A DNA stretch of 64,000 nt from an uncultured Bacteroidales bacterium. Its GTDB lineage: Bacteria; Bacteroidota; Bacteroidia; Bacteroidales; Bacteroidaceae. Numbering within the stretch: the first letter of the stretch is position 1; every line of letters starts with the position of its first letter. This document shows positions 45,742-54,900 of this stretch, one piece after another. The DNA is taken from the NCBI GenBank assembly GCA_902779875.1, contig CACZCX010000002.1:1-64000 (forward strand), in the 5' to 3' direction. Under the pieces are notes generated by a model that was given only the letters and a program-made list of their open reading frames with translations, searched no databases and was not told the origin of the DNA. A program made the position numbers and the translations under genes.

Positions 45742-46965
45742 TTTCCTTATGAAACGGCGGGCTATAGGCCCGATAGGACGTACTGAAAGGAAGCTCACCA
45801 CAAGTACGGTGACCAGTACCACTATTATATCCCTGATCTCTATGCTCACAGGGTAGGCATCGACTATGAAACTGCCTGACGAGCCGAGTCTTATGAATCC
45901 GTATTTCTGCTGGAGAACCACCGCTATCACGCCCAGCACAAGTCCTGAAACGGCTCCAATAAGCGATATGAGTACTCCGTTCACTATGAATATCCTCTTT
46001 ATGGTATTCTGTGCAGCACCCATGCTCTCAAGCAGTTGGGCATCCTTCTGTTTCTCCACCATGAGCATGATGAGCGAGCCTATTATGTTGAAACAGGCTA
46101 TGAGCAGTATGAACGAGAGGAACAGGTAGGAGATGAGTTTCTCCATCTTGAATACCTTGAAAACATCCTCCTGCTGCTCTATACGGTCCAGGACCTTGAA
46201 TTCGTTGCCCAGTACGGACTGGAGTTCGCGCTTGGCCTTTCTCAGATGCGCCCCATCCTGGAGTTTTATCTCCAGGGCCGATGCCTCTCCTTCACGGTCG
46301 GTCAGTTTCTGGGCCAGCTCAAGCGATATTATCATGTAGTTGTCGTCATACTTCTCCTGTTCCACCATGAAGGCCACGCCGGGAGAGTATACGCTTGCCT
46401 GATTGAACGCTGAAACGGGGTTGTTTATGCTTACTCGTCCCTCCTTCTTGGGAACCGATATGCGGAACGGATAGGCAGGCTTGATGCCGCTGTCCATACG
46501 GCTTATCAGGCCTACTCCCGGGATTCCGTAGTGGCATACCTCATCCTCCAGCATATAGATGCCGGCACCTCTCAGCAGGTTGTCTATGCCGGCCAGGTCA
46601 TGGAAGCTGTCCTCCACACCTTTTATCATTATGACATGTTGCTTGCTCTTGTAGGTTATTAGTGCCTGCTCCTCAAGAGAATATGAATAAAGCTCGATGA
46701 AATCGAGTGTTTGCGCCTTACGTATGCGCTCATTGTCCATACTGAAGAACTTATGTGTCGATGACACCACCTTCAGTTCCGGGTCAAAGTTCCTGAAAAG
46801 GTTCTCTACCAGGTCATGGAACCCGTTGAATACCGACAGGGTGCATATGAGGGCAAATGAAGCCAGCATGATTCCTGAGGCCGATATGGCCGAAATCACG
46901 TTAATTACGTTGTGGCTCTTCTTGGCAAAGAGGTAACGGCGGGCTATGAAGAACGGGAAGTTCAC
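45727..46965 (-). CDS. LolC/E-like ABC transporter permease
   Basis: 412 residues of the FtsX/MacB fold: N-terminal FFIARRYLFAKKSHNVINVISAISA with a first helix, a large periplasmic domain (about 45-270), then three C-terminal helices (YLFLSFILLIACFNIIGSL, GVLISLIGAVSGLVLGVIAV, IRDIIVVLVTVLVVSFLSV). Predicted to extract lipoproteins from the inner membrane with a LolD-type ATPase not in this window. Start is GTG, overlapping the rbfA stop as GTGA. Confidence 0.9.
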   Translation of the reverse strand: MNFPFFIARRYLFAKKSHNVINVISAISASGIMLASFALICTLSVFNGFHDLVENLFRNFDPELKVVSSTHKFFSMDNERIRKAQTLDFIELYSYSLEEQALITYKSKQHVIMIKGVEDSFHDLAGIDNLLRGAGIYMLEDEVCHYGIPGVGLISRMDSGIKPAYPFRISVPKKEGRVSINNPVSAFNQASVYSPGVAFMVEQEKYDDNYMIISLELAQKLTDREGEASALEIKLQDGAHLRKAKRELQSVLGNEFKVLDRIEQQEDVFKVFKMEKLISYLFLSFILLIACFNIIGSLIMLMVEKQKDAQLLESMGAAQNTIKRIFIVNGVLISLIGAVSGLVLGVIAVVLQQKYGFIRLGSSGSFIVDAYPVSIEIRDIIVVLVTVLVVSFLSVRPIGPIARRFIRKSESD

Positions 46966-47297
46966 TTCTTGAGCAGTTCGTCTATGTGAGCCATGTAATC
47001 AATGGTCTTGTCCAGGAAGAAACGCAGTTCCGGAATGATGCGGAGCTGATGTCTAACCCTCTGGCCAAAGTCATATCTTATATCCTTGACGTTTGCGTTG
47101 ATGTTCTTAACGGTCTCTTCACCCTTCTCTGAAGGGAAGATGCTCAGATAGACACTGGCTATGCTCAGGTCACTGCTTATCTTAACCTCGCTCACAGTGA
47201 TCATAAGACCTCTTGTAAGTTTGGTCTGCATCAGGAACAACTCGCTCAGTTCCTTCTGAATAAGCCTGGCAATTTTCTGTTGTCTTGTACTATCCAT
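46962..47297 (-). CDS. rbfA: Ribosome-binding factor A
   Basis: Late 30S assembly factor, 111 residues, KH-like fold: TRQQKIARLIQKELSELF, ITVSEVKISSDLSIASVYLSIF and IPELRFFLDKTIDYMAHIDELL. Sits between the O-methyltransferase and the permease; stop/start overlap with the latter. Confidence 0.95.
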   Translation of the reverse strand: MDSTRQQKIARLIQKELSELFLMQTKLTRGLMITVSEVKISSDLSIASVYLSIFPSEKGEETVKNINANVKDIRYDFGQRVRHQLRIIPELRFFLDKTIDYMAHIDELLKK

Positions 47298-47312
47298 CTC
47301 TATATCCTTATT

Positions 47313-47981
47313 TCAAATTTTCTTTCTGACTATCGTCAGTCCGTCCCGGATCGGTATCATCGCCACCTCGACCCTGTCATCGGCCTTGACCATGTCGTTG
47401 AACCTGCGGACCGCCGCTGTCTGCGGGTCGGAGTCATACCCGCTGTCAACCACATGCCCGTCCCAGAGGGTGTTGTCGGCTATCAGGTAACCGCCGGGTC
47501 TGAGGTACTTCATGAGTCCGGTGTAGTATTCCGGATACTGTCTCTTCTCTCCGTCCAGGAATATCATATCGAACTCAAGACCAAGTTTCGGCACTATCCT
47601 GAGGGCGTCGCCGATATGGAGTCTTATGCGGTCGCCGAACGGTGAGCGGTCGAATCCCTTCCTTATGAAATCCTCCAATTCATCGTCAATTTCAACCGTA
47701 TGTATCACTCCGTCGCGCTCCAGTCCCTCTGCCATGCACAGGGTGGCGTATCCGGTGAACGTACCGACTTCAAGGATAAGCTTTGGTTTAATCATGCTGA
47801 CCAGCATCTTAAGCAGACGTCCCTGGATATGCCCCGATGCCATACGGGGGTTGAGCAGTCTCAGGTTGGTCTCACGGTAGATACCCCTGAGCAGCGCGCT
47901 CTCCTCATCGATGTGGGCCGATATATACTCCTCAATGCGGTCCTCACCGGTATATCCGATTCCCTGTCCGGATGTAACCAT
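47313..47981 (-). CDS. SAM-dependent O-methyltransferase (COMT-like)
   Basis: 222 residues of the class I catechol/caffeoyl-CoA-type family: LILEVGTFTGYATLCMAEGL (motif I), HTVEIDDELEDFI, metal-site-like MIFLDGEKRQYPEYY and LIADNTLWDGHVVD. Substrate unknown. Leads the rbfA-permease operon from a -7 box TAACTTTG at 48018-48025. Confidence 0.9.
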   Translation of the reverse strand: MVTSGQGIGYTGEDRIEEYISAHIDEESALLRGIYRETNLRLLNPRMASGHIQGRLLKMLVSMIKPKLILEVGTFTGYATLCMAEGLERDGVIHTVEIDDELEDFIRKGFDRSPFGDRIRLHIGDALRIVPKLGLEFDMIFLDGEKRQYPEYYTGLMKYLRPGGYLIADNTLWDGHVVDSGYDSDPQTAAVRRFNDMVKADDRVEVAMIPIRDGLTIVRKKI

Positions 47982-47989
47982 TTTTTGCC

Positions 47990-48025
47990 TATCTTTGATG
48001 TGCAGTTAACACAACTGCAAAGTTA
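47990..48025. promoter_or_regulatory. Divergent promoters with inverted repeat
   Basis: Plus-strand -7 box TATCTTTG (47990-47997) for xerD and minus-strand TAACTTTG (48018-48025) for the O-methyltransferase. Between them is the inverted repeat TGCAGTT-AACAC-AACTGCA (48001-48019), placed so that one bound factor could affect both. Confidence 0.5.
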
Positions 48026-48043
48026 ATCGGTTTTTCTGACAAT

Positions 48044-48970
48044 ATGAAAACTGTCGATGAGCATCAGTCCGTCAACGAGCATGGAGCCTTGCTGAAACGT
48101 TACCGTCAGTACCTGCTTCTTGAGAAATCCCTTTCGCCCAATACGCTTGAGGCTTATATGGACGATGCCCACAAGATCCTGGACTACATAACAGACTGCG
48201 GACTGGACCTGACTACCCTCACGCTCGATGAACTGCACGGTTTCGCCGCCGCCATGGGAGACCTGGGCATAGCTCCCCGCTCCCAGGCCCGTATCATATC
48301 GGGAGTCAAGTCCCTGTTCAAGTTCCTCACGCTCGACGGGTACCGTGACGATGATCCAAGCGAGCTTCTTGAAGCCCCCAAGATAGGACGTCACCTCCCG
48401 GATGTCCTGTCCGTTCAGGAGATAGACAGCATCATAGCCTGCATAGACCTCTCGCTGCCCGAGGGACAGCGCAACAGAGCCATGATAGAGACCATGTACA
48501 GCTGTGGTCTGCGCGTATCGGAACTCTGTTCACTCAAGATGGAGGACCTCTTCCTTGAAGAGGGATTCATCAGGGTGACAGGCAAGGGAAGCAAGCAACG
48601 TCTCGTTCCTATCTCGGACAGAGCCATAAAGGAGATCCGGTATTGGCTTAAAGACCGCTGTCATATAGAGGTGAGGTCCGGCGCGGAGCCCTATCTGTTC
48701 CTGAGCATACGGCGCGGCAGACCTATATCAAGGATAATGGTTTTCGATATCGTCAAGGACCTGACCGCCAAGGCCGGAATTGACAAAACAGTAAGTCCGC
48801 ATACGTTCCGTCACTCGTTCGCCACCCATCTGCTGGAGGGTGGAGCCAATCTCAGAGCCATTCAGTGCATGCTCGGACACGAGAAAATATCCACTACAGA
48901 GATATACACACATATTGATAGAAGCCGTCTACGCGAGGAAATTGTGCTTCATCACCCCCGAAATATCTGA
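48044..48970 (+). CDS. xerD: Site-specific tyrosine recombinase XerD
   Basis: Resolves chromosome dimers at dif. 308 residues: N-terminal SAM-like core-binding domain (YRQYLLLEKSLSPNTLEAY), then catalytic residues in YSCGLRVSELCSL (Arg), HTFRHSFATHLLEGG (His-x-x-Arg), LGHEKISTTEIYTH (His and nucleophile Tyr). No attachment sites or mobile genes adjoin it, so it is the housekeeping enzyme. Confidence 0.93.
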   Translation: MKTVDEHQSVNEHGALLKRYRQYLLLEKSLSPNTLEAYMDDAHKILDYITDCGLDLTTLTLDELHGFAAAMGDLGIAPRSQARIISGVKSLFKFLTLDGYRDDDPSELLEAPKIGRHLPDVLSVQEIDSIIACIDLSLPEGQRNRAMIETMYSCGLRVSELCSLKMEDLFLEEGFIRVTGKGSKQRLVPISDRAIKEIRYWLKDRCHIEVRSGAEPYLFLSIRRGRPISRIMVFDIVKDLTAKAGIDKTVSPHTFRHSFATHLLEGGANLRAIQCMLGHEKISTTEIYTHIDRSRLREEIVLHHPRNI

Positions 48971-49072
48971 TTTTTTCACTATTTGAAGGTTTATTTGCAA
49001 AAAAGCGACTCCTTATATTAAAAATAATGGGCGCAGGATATCGTATCTTATATTCTTTTTGTAGTTTTGCAC

Positions 49073-49080
49073 AGTATGCA
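49073..49080 (+). promoter_or_regulatory. TPR lipoprotein promoter, -7 box TAGTTTTG
   Basis: Perfect TAnnTTTG, 45 nt before the ATG at 49126. It excludes the upstream extension of the frame to 49027. Confidence 0.6.
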
Positions 49081-49125
49081 CTTATAAAAGGAATACTTTT
49101 TTACCAACAATTAATAACAACAACT

Positions 49126-50811
49126 ATGTCAAAATCATTTCGTTTTGCGCTCTTCTGCGCAGGTATTATGATGTTTGCCAGCTGCAAGAATTTCCAGGTA
49201 AAGGAAGAGTACTTCACTGTAAATCCTAATCCTCTGGAGGCAGTAGGTGGTCAGGTTCCTTACACTGTAACCGGAACATTCCCCTCAAAGACATTCATCA
49301 AGAAGGTAGTTTGCACCGCTACTCCCGAGCTCCGTTGGGAAGGTGGTTCTGTTAAGGGCGAGCCTGTTCTCCTCCAGGGTGAGAAGATCCAGGGCAATGG
49401 CCAGACTATCGAATGGAAGGAAGGTGGTTCTTTCACCTATAACGGCAATTTCAAGTATCAGCCTGAGATGGCCAAGTCAGAGCTCTATGTAACATTTGAA
49501 GCTACAAAGAAGGGCAAGCCCGTAGAAGTTGAGCCCGTTAAGATCGCTGACGGTGTTGTTTCTACTTCAGAGCTCTACTCAGAGACCGCTAAGGGTGCCA
49601 ATACCGCTGGTTCAAAGGATGCTTTCCAGCGTATCATCAAGCAGGCTCAGGATGCCAACATCATGTTCGTAATCCAGCAGGCTAACGTACGTTCTTCAGA
49701 GACCAACAGCGACGCTGTCAAGGCTCTCAAGCAGTCACTGAAGGATTTCTCAGCCGACACTAAGAACTACGCTATCGATAACGTTGAGATTTCAGCTTAC
49801 GCTTCACCTGATGGTGGTCTCAAGCTGAACGACAAGCTGGCTGCACAGCGTGAGAAGAACGCTGCCAACTATGCTAAGAACGAGGTTAAGAAGGCTAAGG
49901 CAAACGCTGCCATCGAGTCTAAGTACACCGCTCAGGACTGGGACGGTTTCAAGGAGCTCGTTGAGAAGTCAAGCCTGCAGGACAAGGATCTGATCCTCCG
50001 CGTTCTTTCTATGTATGATGATCCTGAGAAGCGTGAGGCTGAGATCAAGAACCTCTCTGCTGTTTACAAGGATCTGGCTGCTGACATTCTTCCCCAGCTG
50101 CGTCGTGCCCGCCTGACTCTGAACTATCAGATCATCGGCCGCTCAGACGAGGAGATCCAGGAGGCTTACAAGACTGACGCTTCTGTCCTGAGCGTTGAGG
50201 AGCTGCTTTACGCTGCTACCCTGACTGAGGACAAGGCTGAGAAGAAGGCTATCTACACCACCACTTCAAAGAACTATCCTAACGACTACCGTGCATTCAA
50301 CAACCTCGGTGAGATCGCATTCAAGGATGGTGACCTGGCAACTGCCGAGTCTAACTACAAGAAGGCTCTTGCTCTGAACGCTTCAGCTCCTGAGGTTAAC
50401 ACCAACATGGGTCTGCTCTGCCTTGCTCAGAACAATCCTGCCGATGCTCAGACTTACTTCGCTAAGGGTGGTCAGAGCCAGCAGAACAACGAGGCTCTTG
50501 GTAACATGTACATCGCACAGGGTCAGTATGAGCGCGCTCTCTCAGCTCTGAAGGGCAGCAACACCAACGGTGAGGCTCTTGCTATGATCATGACTAAGGA
50601 CTATGCTGGTGCTCAGAAGGTTCTTGCTAACGTTAAGAACGCTGACGCTCAGACCGCTTACCTGGGTGCAATCGCCGCTGCTCGTACCAACGATGCTGCT
50701 GCTGTTGCTCAGAACCTCAAGAAGGCCGTTAGCCTTGACTCTTCACTCAAGGAGAAGGCTCAGAAGGATCTTGAGTTCGCCAAGTATCAGGATGCCGTAG
50801 CTGCACTCTAA
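49126..50811 (+). CDS. OmpA-like/TPR lipoprotein, highly expressed
   Basis: 561 residues. Signal peptide with lipobox FASC at about 16-19. Beta-rich N-terminal part, an OmpA-C-like segment at about 205-245 (VEISAYASPDGGLKLNDKLAAQREKNAANYA without a full match) and TPR-type helices from about 360 (YRAFNNLGEIAFKDGDLATAESNYKKALALN). Codon use is heavily biased (GCT, CTC, AAG), unlike its neighbours, suggesting an abundant envelope protein that may bind peptidoglycan. dprA follows after 26 nt. Confidence 0.8.
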   Translation: MSKSFRFALFCAGIMMFASCKNFQVKEEYFTVNPNPLEAVGGQVPYTVTGTFPSKTFIKKVVCTATPELRWEGGSVKGEPVLLQGEKIQGNGQTIEWKEGGSFTYNGNFKYQPEMAKSELYVTFEATKKGKPVEVEPVKIADGVVSTSELYSETAKGANTAGSKDAFQRIIKQAQDANIMFVIQQANVRSSETNSDAVKALKQSLKDFSADTKNYAIDNVEISAYASPDGGLKLNDKLAAQREKNAANYAKNEVKKAKANAAIESKYTAQDWDGFKELVEKSSLQDKDLILRVLSMYDDPEKREAEIKNLSAVYKDLAADILPQLRRARLTLNYQIIGRSDEEIQEAYKTDASVLSVEELLYAATLTEDKAEKKAIYTTTSKNYPNDYRAFNNLGEIAFKDGDLATAESNYKKALALNASAPEVNTNMGLLCLAQNNPADAQTYFAKGGQSQQNNEALGNMYIAQGQYERALSALKGSNTNGEALAMIMTKDYAGAQKVLANVKNADAQTAYLGAIAAARTNDAAAVAQNLKKAVSLDSSLKEKAQKDLEFAKYQDAVAAL

Positions 50812-50837
50812 GAAACAGATAGTTATCGCGTGAACAA

Positions 50838-51950
50838 ATGCCGGAAGATGAACTGACGGCGCTGCTCACTCTAAACAGAATAGAAGGACTGGGATGTATA
50901 GGTGCCAAGTACCTGTATGAACAGTTGGGCAGCGCGCAGGAAATCTTAAGGAGACGCGATCATCTAAAAGACATCATACCGGGAATCGACACGCATATAT
51001 TGGATGCGTTGTGCGATGCCCGGTATGATTCTTTTATCCGTGAAGAACTCGATTTCATTGAAAAACACGGAATCAGATGTATCACTCTCTCTGATTCAGA
51101 TTATCCTGCACGAATGCTGGACTGCAATGACGCACCTCTTATTCTGTTTTCACTGGGTAACGTCAATTACAATGCCACCCGGACGGTGGGCATTGTAGGA
51201 ACGAGAAAGGCCACGGAGTATGGCCGCAGAATGTGTCACTCCTTTATAAGGGAGCTGCACGAGTTATGTCCCGATGTCACCATCGTGAGCGGACTGGCTT
51301 ACGGTATAGACATCGAGTCCCATAAAGCCGCCCTGGAGGCGGGATTTCCAACCATAGGAGTATTGGCCCATGGCCTTGACATGATCTATCCTTCGTCACA
51401 CAGACCCATTGCCAAGCAGATGCTGGATGAGGGTGGGCTGGTTACTGAGTTCATGTCCAGGACGATTCCCTTAGGTCACAATTTTGTACGCCGTAACCGT
51501 ATAATTGCGGGGTTGTCCGATGCCGTAGTAGTGGTTGAATCGGCTGCAAAGAGCGGCTCGCTCATAACGGCCGAGATAGCCGGGAGCTATAACAGGGAGT
51601 GTTTTGCCTTTCCCGGAAGTGTGGGCGATCCCTACTCGGTGGGCTGTAACGAACTGATAAGGGACAACCGGGCCAGTCTTATAACATCGGCCATGGATTT
51701 TGTCACGGCCATGAACTGGAATGACAGTAAGCGAAAGCGGAAAGGTATACAGAAAGAACTGTTTCCTGATCTTACCAAAGAGGAGGAAACAGTTTATAAG
51801 AGGGTGAGTCTCAAAGCTCAGGGAGTGCATATAAGCACTCTTATGACAGAACTGAACATTCCTTTCCCGCGCCTTACGACAATCCTTTTCAGCCTTGAGA
51901 TGAAAGGCTTGATCGTACAGACTCCCGGCTCGCTGTGCAAGCCCTGCTGA
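50838..51950 (+). CDS. dprA: DNA-processing protein DprA
   Basis: Loads RecA on incoming single-stranded DNA during transformation. 370 residues: N-terminal HhH/SAM-like part (LNRIEGLGCIGAKYLYEQLG), Rossmann-like core (VGIVGTRKATEYGRRM, VSGLAYGIDIESHKAAL, RNRIIAGLSDAVVVVESAAKSGSLITAE, FPGSV) and a C-terminal winged helix. Ends 2 nt from the convergent regulator gene. Confidence 0.96.
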   Translation: MPEDELTALLTLNRIEGLGCIGAKYLYEQLGSAQEILRRRDHLKDIIPGIDTHILDALCDARYDSFIREELDFIEKHGIRCITLSDSDYPARMLDCNDAPLILFSLGNVNYNATRTVGIVGTRKATEYGRRMCHSFIRELHELCPDVTIVSGLAYGIDIESHKAALEAGFPTIGVLAHGLDMIYPSSHRPIAKQMLDEGGLVTEFMSRTIPLGHNFVRRNRIIAGLSDAVVVVESAAKSGSLITAEIAGSYNRECFAFPGSVGDPYSVGCNELIRDNRASLITSAMDFVTAMNWNDSKRKRKGIQKELFPDLTKEEETVYKRVSLKAQGVHISTLMTELNIPFPRLTTILFSLEMKGLIVQTPGSLCKPC

Positions 51951-51952
51951 GG

Positions 51953-54900
51953 TTATACCTTACGCAGGGAATCCTTGAACTGGGAGGGAGTCATACCGGT
52001 CTCCTGCTTGAATACGGTACTGAAGTACTGACTCTCGGAGAATCCGGTCTCCTCGGCTATGGTGCCCACTGACTTGTTTGTCTTGGAGAGCATCTCCTTG
52101 GCTACGTCTATTCGTATGCGGCGTATATACTTGTTGGTGGATGCACCTACCAGGTTGTTCATCTTGTTGAACAGGGTGGTACGTGACACGTTCATATGGT
52201 CCACTATCATATCCACACCCAGCATGGTGTTGCTCAGGTTCTCGCGTATAAAGCGGTTGAGCTTGAGTACGAACTGCTCATCGGCTGCACTGAAGGTCTG
52301 ATCCTCGGATATAGCCGTAAAGAACGATGTGGCATACTGTCGCTTGATCTCGAACCTGTTCTTAAGCTGACTCCTTATAATCTTGTAGAGAAGTTTGGAA
52401 TCAAACGGCTTGGGCAGGAATGAGTCGGCGCCCATCTTGTATCCCATATCCTGGTTCTTGGGGTCGCTTCGTGAGGTTAGCAGGATGACGGGGATACTAC
52501 TTAACTCCAGGTCCGTCTTAATTGTCTTACAGAGTTCGAATCCGTTCATGCGGGGCATCATGATGTCACTGACTACTACGTTAGGCATACGCTGCCGTAT
52601 CAGTTCCAGGGCCTCCTTACCGTCATGTGCAGTGTAGATGGTCTTGAACAGGGGCGAGTACTCGTCCTTGATGAACTGAAGTATGTCATCCTGGTCATCG
52701 ACAATGAGCAGTGTCATGCTCTTGGTGTCAAAGTTGACCTCCTCGGCCTGCTCGGGTTCATCGATCTCGCTGAAGTCAGGTGTCTCGGCTATGACAGGAA
52801 CCTGTGGCTTGACTGCGGCTTTCTGCTCTTGCTCATTGCCCAGATTATCGGGAATCCAGATGGTGAATGTAGAGCCCGCTCCGTCGTTTTTCCTGGCCTC
52901 AATGGTGCCGTCCATGAGCTCTATCATGAGCTTGGCCTGTGACAGGCCCAGACCGTATCCGGGTACGTTCTCGTTCTCCCTGTAATAGCGTTTGAACAGC
53001 TCCTCGGGCTTACATTGGAATCCGCGGCCCTCATCCTGGAACCTCATCCAGATCTTGCCCTTGTCATGACCGGTGGAGACGGTTATGGTACCTGTGTCAC
53101 TGTACTTGATGGCATTGGTCATGATGTTGTTTATAGCTGTCTCAACCATCTTGGGATCAAAGCTTACCAAGCCAAGGTCAGGCATGGGCTTAAATTCGGT
53201 CTTAAGACCCTTGGAGTAGCAGTCAGTCTTAAAGTCTTCAAGTATCCTGCCGAGCCACTCGTTAAGGTCTATCTGCTTGATTACGATATCGCTCTTGCTG
53301 ATGTCATTGGTACCCTTATCCAGGATCAGGTTGACCATCTCAGTCATCTTCTGTACCTGGTTGAATATGCGTTCCAGACGTTCATAGTCCACATTGCGCA
53401 CCGCTTTCTCCTCTAGCATGTCCTTGACGGGATTGTATATGAGCGACAAAGGTGTACGCAGTTCGTGGGCAAGGTTGGACAGGAGTGAAATCTTGTCATC
53501 CTTATGCTTGTTCTCCTGGGCGTTCATGGCACGGTCCATATCGATCTGCTTGAGGCTGATACCTACTTTCGATATTGTGACACTGATGGAGACTATGATC
53601 GCTATTATAAGCAGGTAGGCAGGGACAGTCATAATGAAAGGTCTGGCCACATTATATGAGAGGAGTTCCTGAGGCTCGGTCCATCCCTGTACGGTACGCT
53701 GGCTTACGGATAGCGTGAATGAGCCGTGTGTGGTACGGGGGATGGAGATTTCCGTGTTGTTGGTCACGCTCTCCATAACGGGATGGGGACGTCCTTTCTT
53801 GACCAGTGTGTACTTGAGCGATACCGGCTTGGTGGGATCGAACTGGTTGAGAGCCACATGAACGCTCAGCATCGAGAACTTGTTGGGAATTGAGAGAGTC
53901 TTGTTCTGACCGCCGGTCTTGCTCTCGTTGATCATGCCATCAAGCACGACCTTGGTGATGAGGAGCGGGCATGGATCGTTGTTGTACTGGACTATGGAGT
54001 TGTCATGGTCCACAACCAGAAGGCCCGATGTATGCGAGAAATAGACGTAACCGTCATTTGAGACCATAGAGAAACCGGGAAGGAAGTTCAGCATGGTTCC
54101 GCAGTCTCTTGCATAGTAGGTGTAAGCTCCCTCTATCTTGTCCTTATGAGTATCTACCATAAGAAGCAAGGCCTTGTCTGTGGTTATCCAGAGGTGGTCA
54201 TGACGGTCGATGGCCAATGAGAGGAATACTCCGTTATCCTCATTCTCCATGACCTCCGACAGTTTGTTGGCTCTGGGGTCATAGCTTATGAGCTGATCGG
54301 GCGAGCATGCCCATATGATTCCCTGTGAGTCCTCTACCACATTTGAGATGGGGCTCGATTCGCTATCCTGGCTCTGGAAGATGAGTCGGGCAAGCAGGGT
54401 TCTGTAGTCTATCTCGTAGATACATCCGTTGCAGACTACGGTAGCGTGCGAGGGACGTACCCTGACATCTTCGACAATACCCCTGTTCTCCTCTCCGTTC
54501 ATCTGTAGTACGATCTCCCTTACCTCCTTTATGTTGCGGCGGTATATGAGATGACGTCCGTTACAGTTGAACAGTATTATGTCACCGTCGGGAGTCGTGA
54601 TTGTCTTGAGGTGTGTCAGTCTTGAGGATGAGATGTTTATGCCTGCATCAGTAAGGAATGTGGCAGGAGAAAGGGCCCCGGTTCTCTTGTTGAACAGGAA
54701 CAGTCCGCGTGTACGTTCGGTAATAAGCAGGTTCTCACTGTCAAAACTGCAGATGCTTGATATCCTCATGCCCTCGGTAGACTTGTAGAAGGTCTGCTGT
54801 TCGGTCTTCTCGTTGAGCTGGCTGACGCCGAATCCTCCTGAGCCCAGCCATATCCTGCCATCCCTGTCCTGATAACCGGCAATGGGGATGACGGAACTCT

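Noticed and set aside
48044..48970. Tyrosine recombinase taken as an integrase of a mobile element
   Set aside because: Matches housekeeping XerD in length and motifs; no attachment repeats, cargo or transfer genes nearby.
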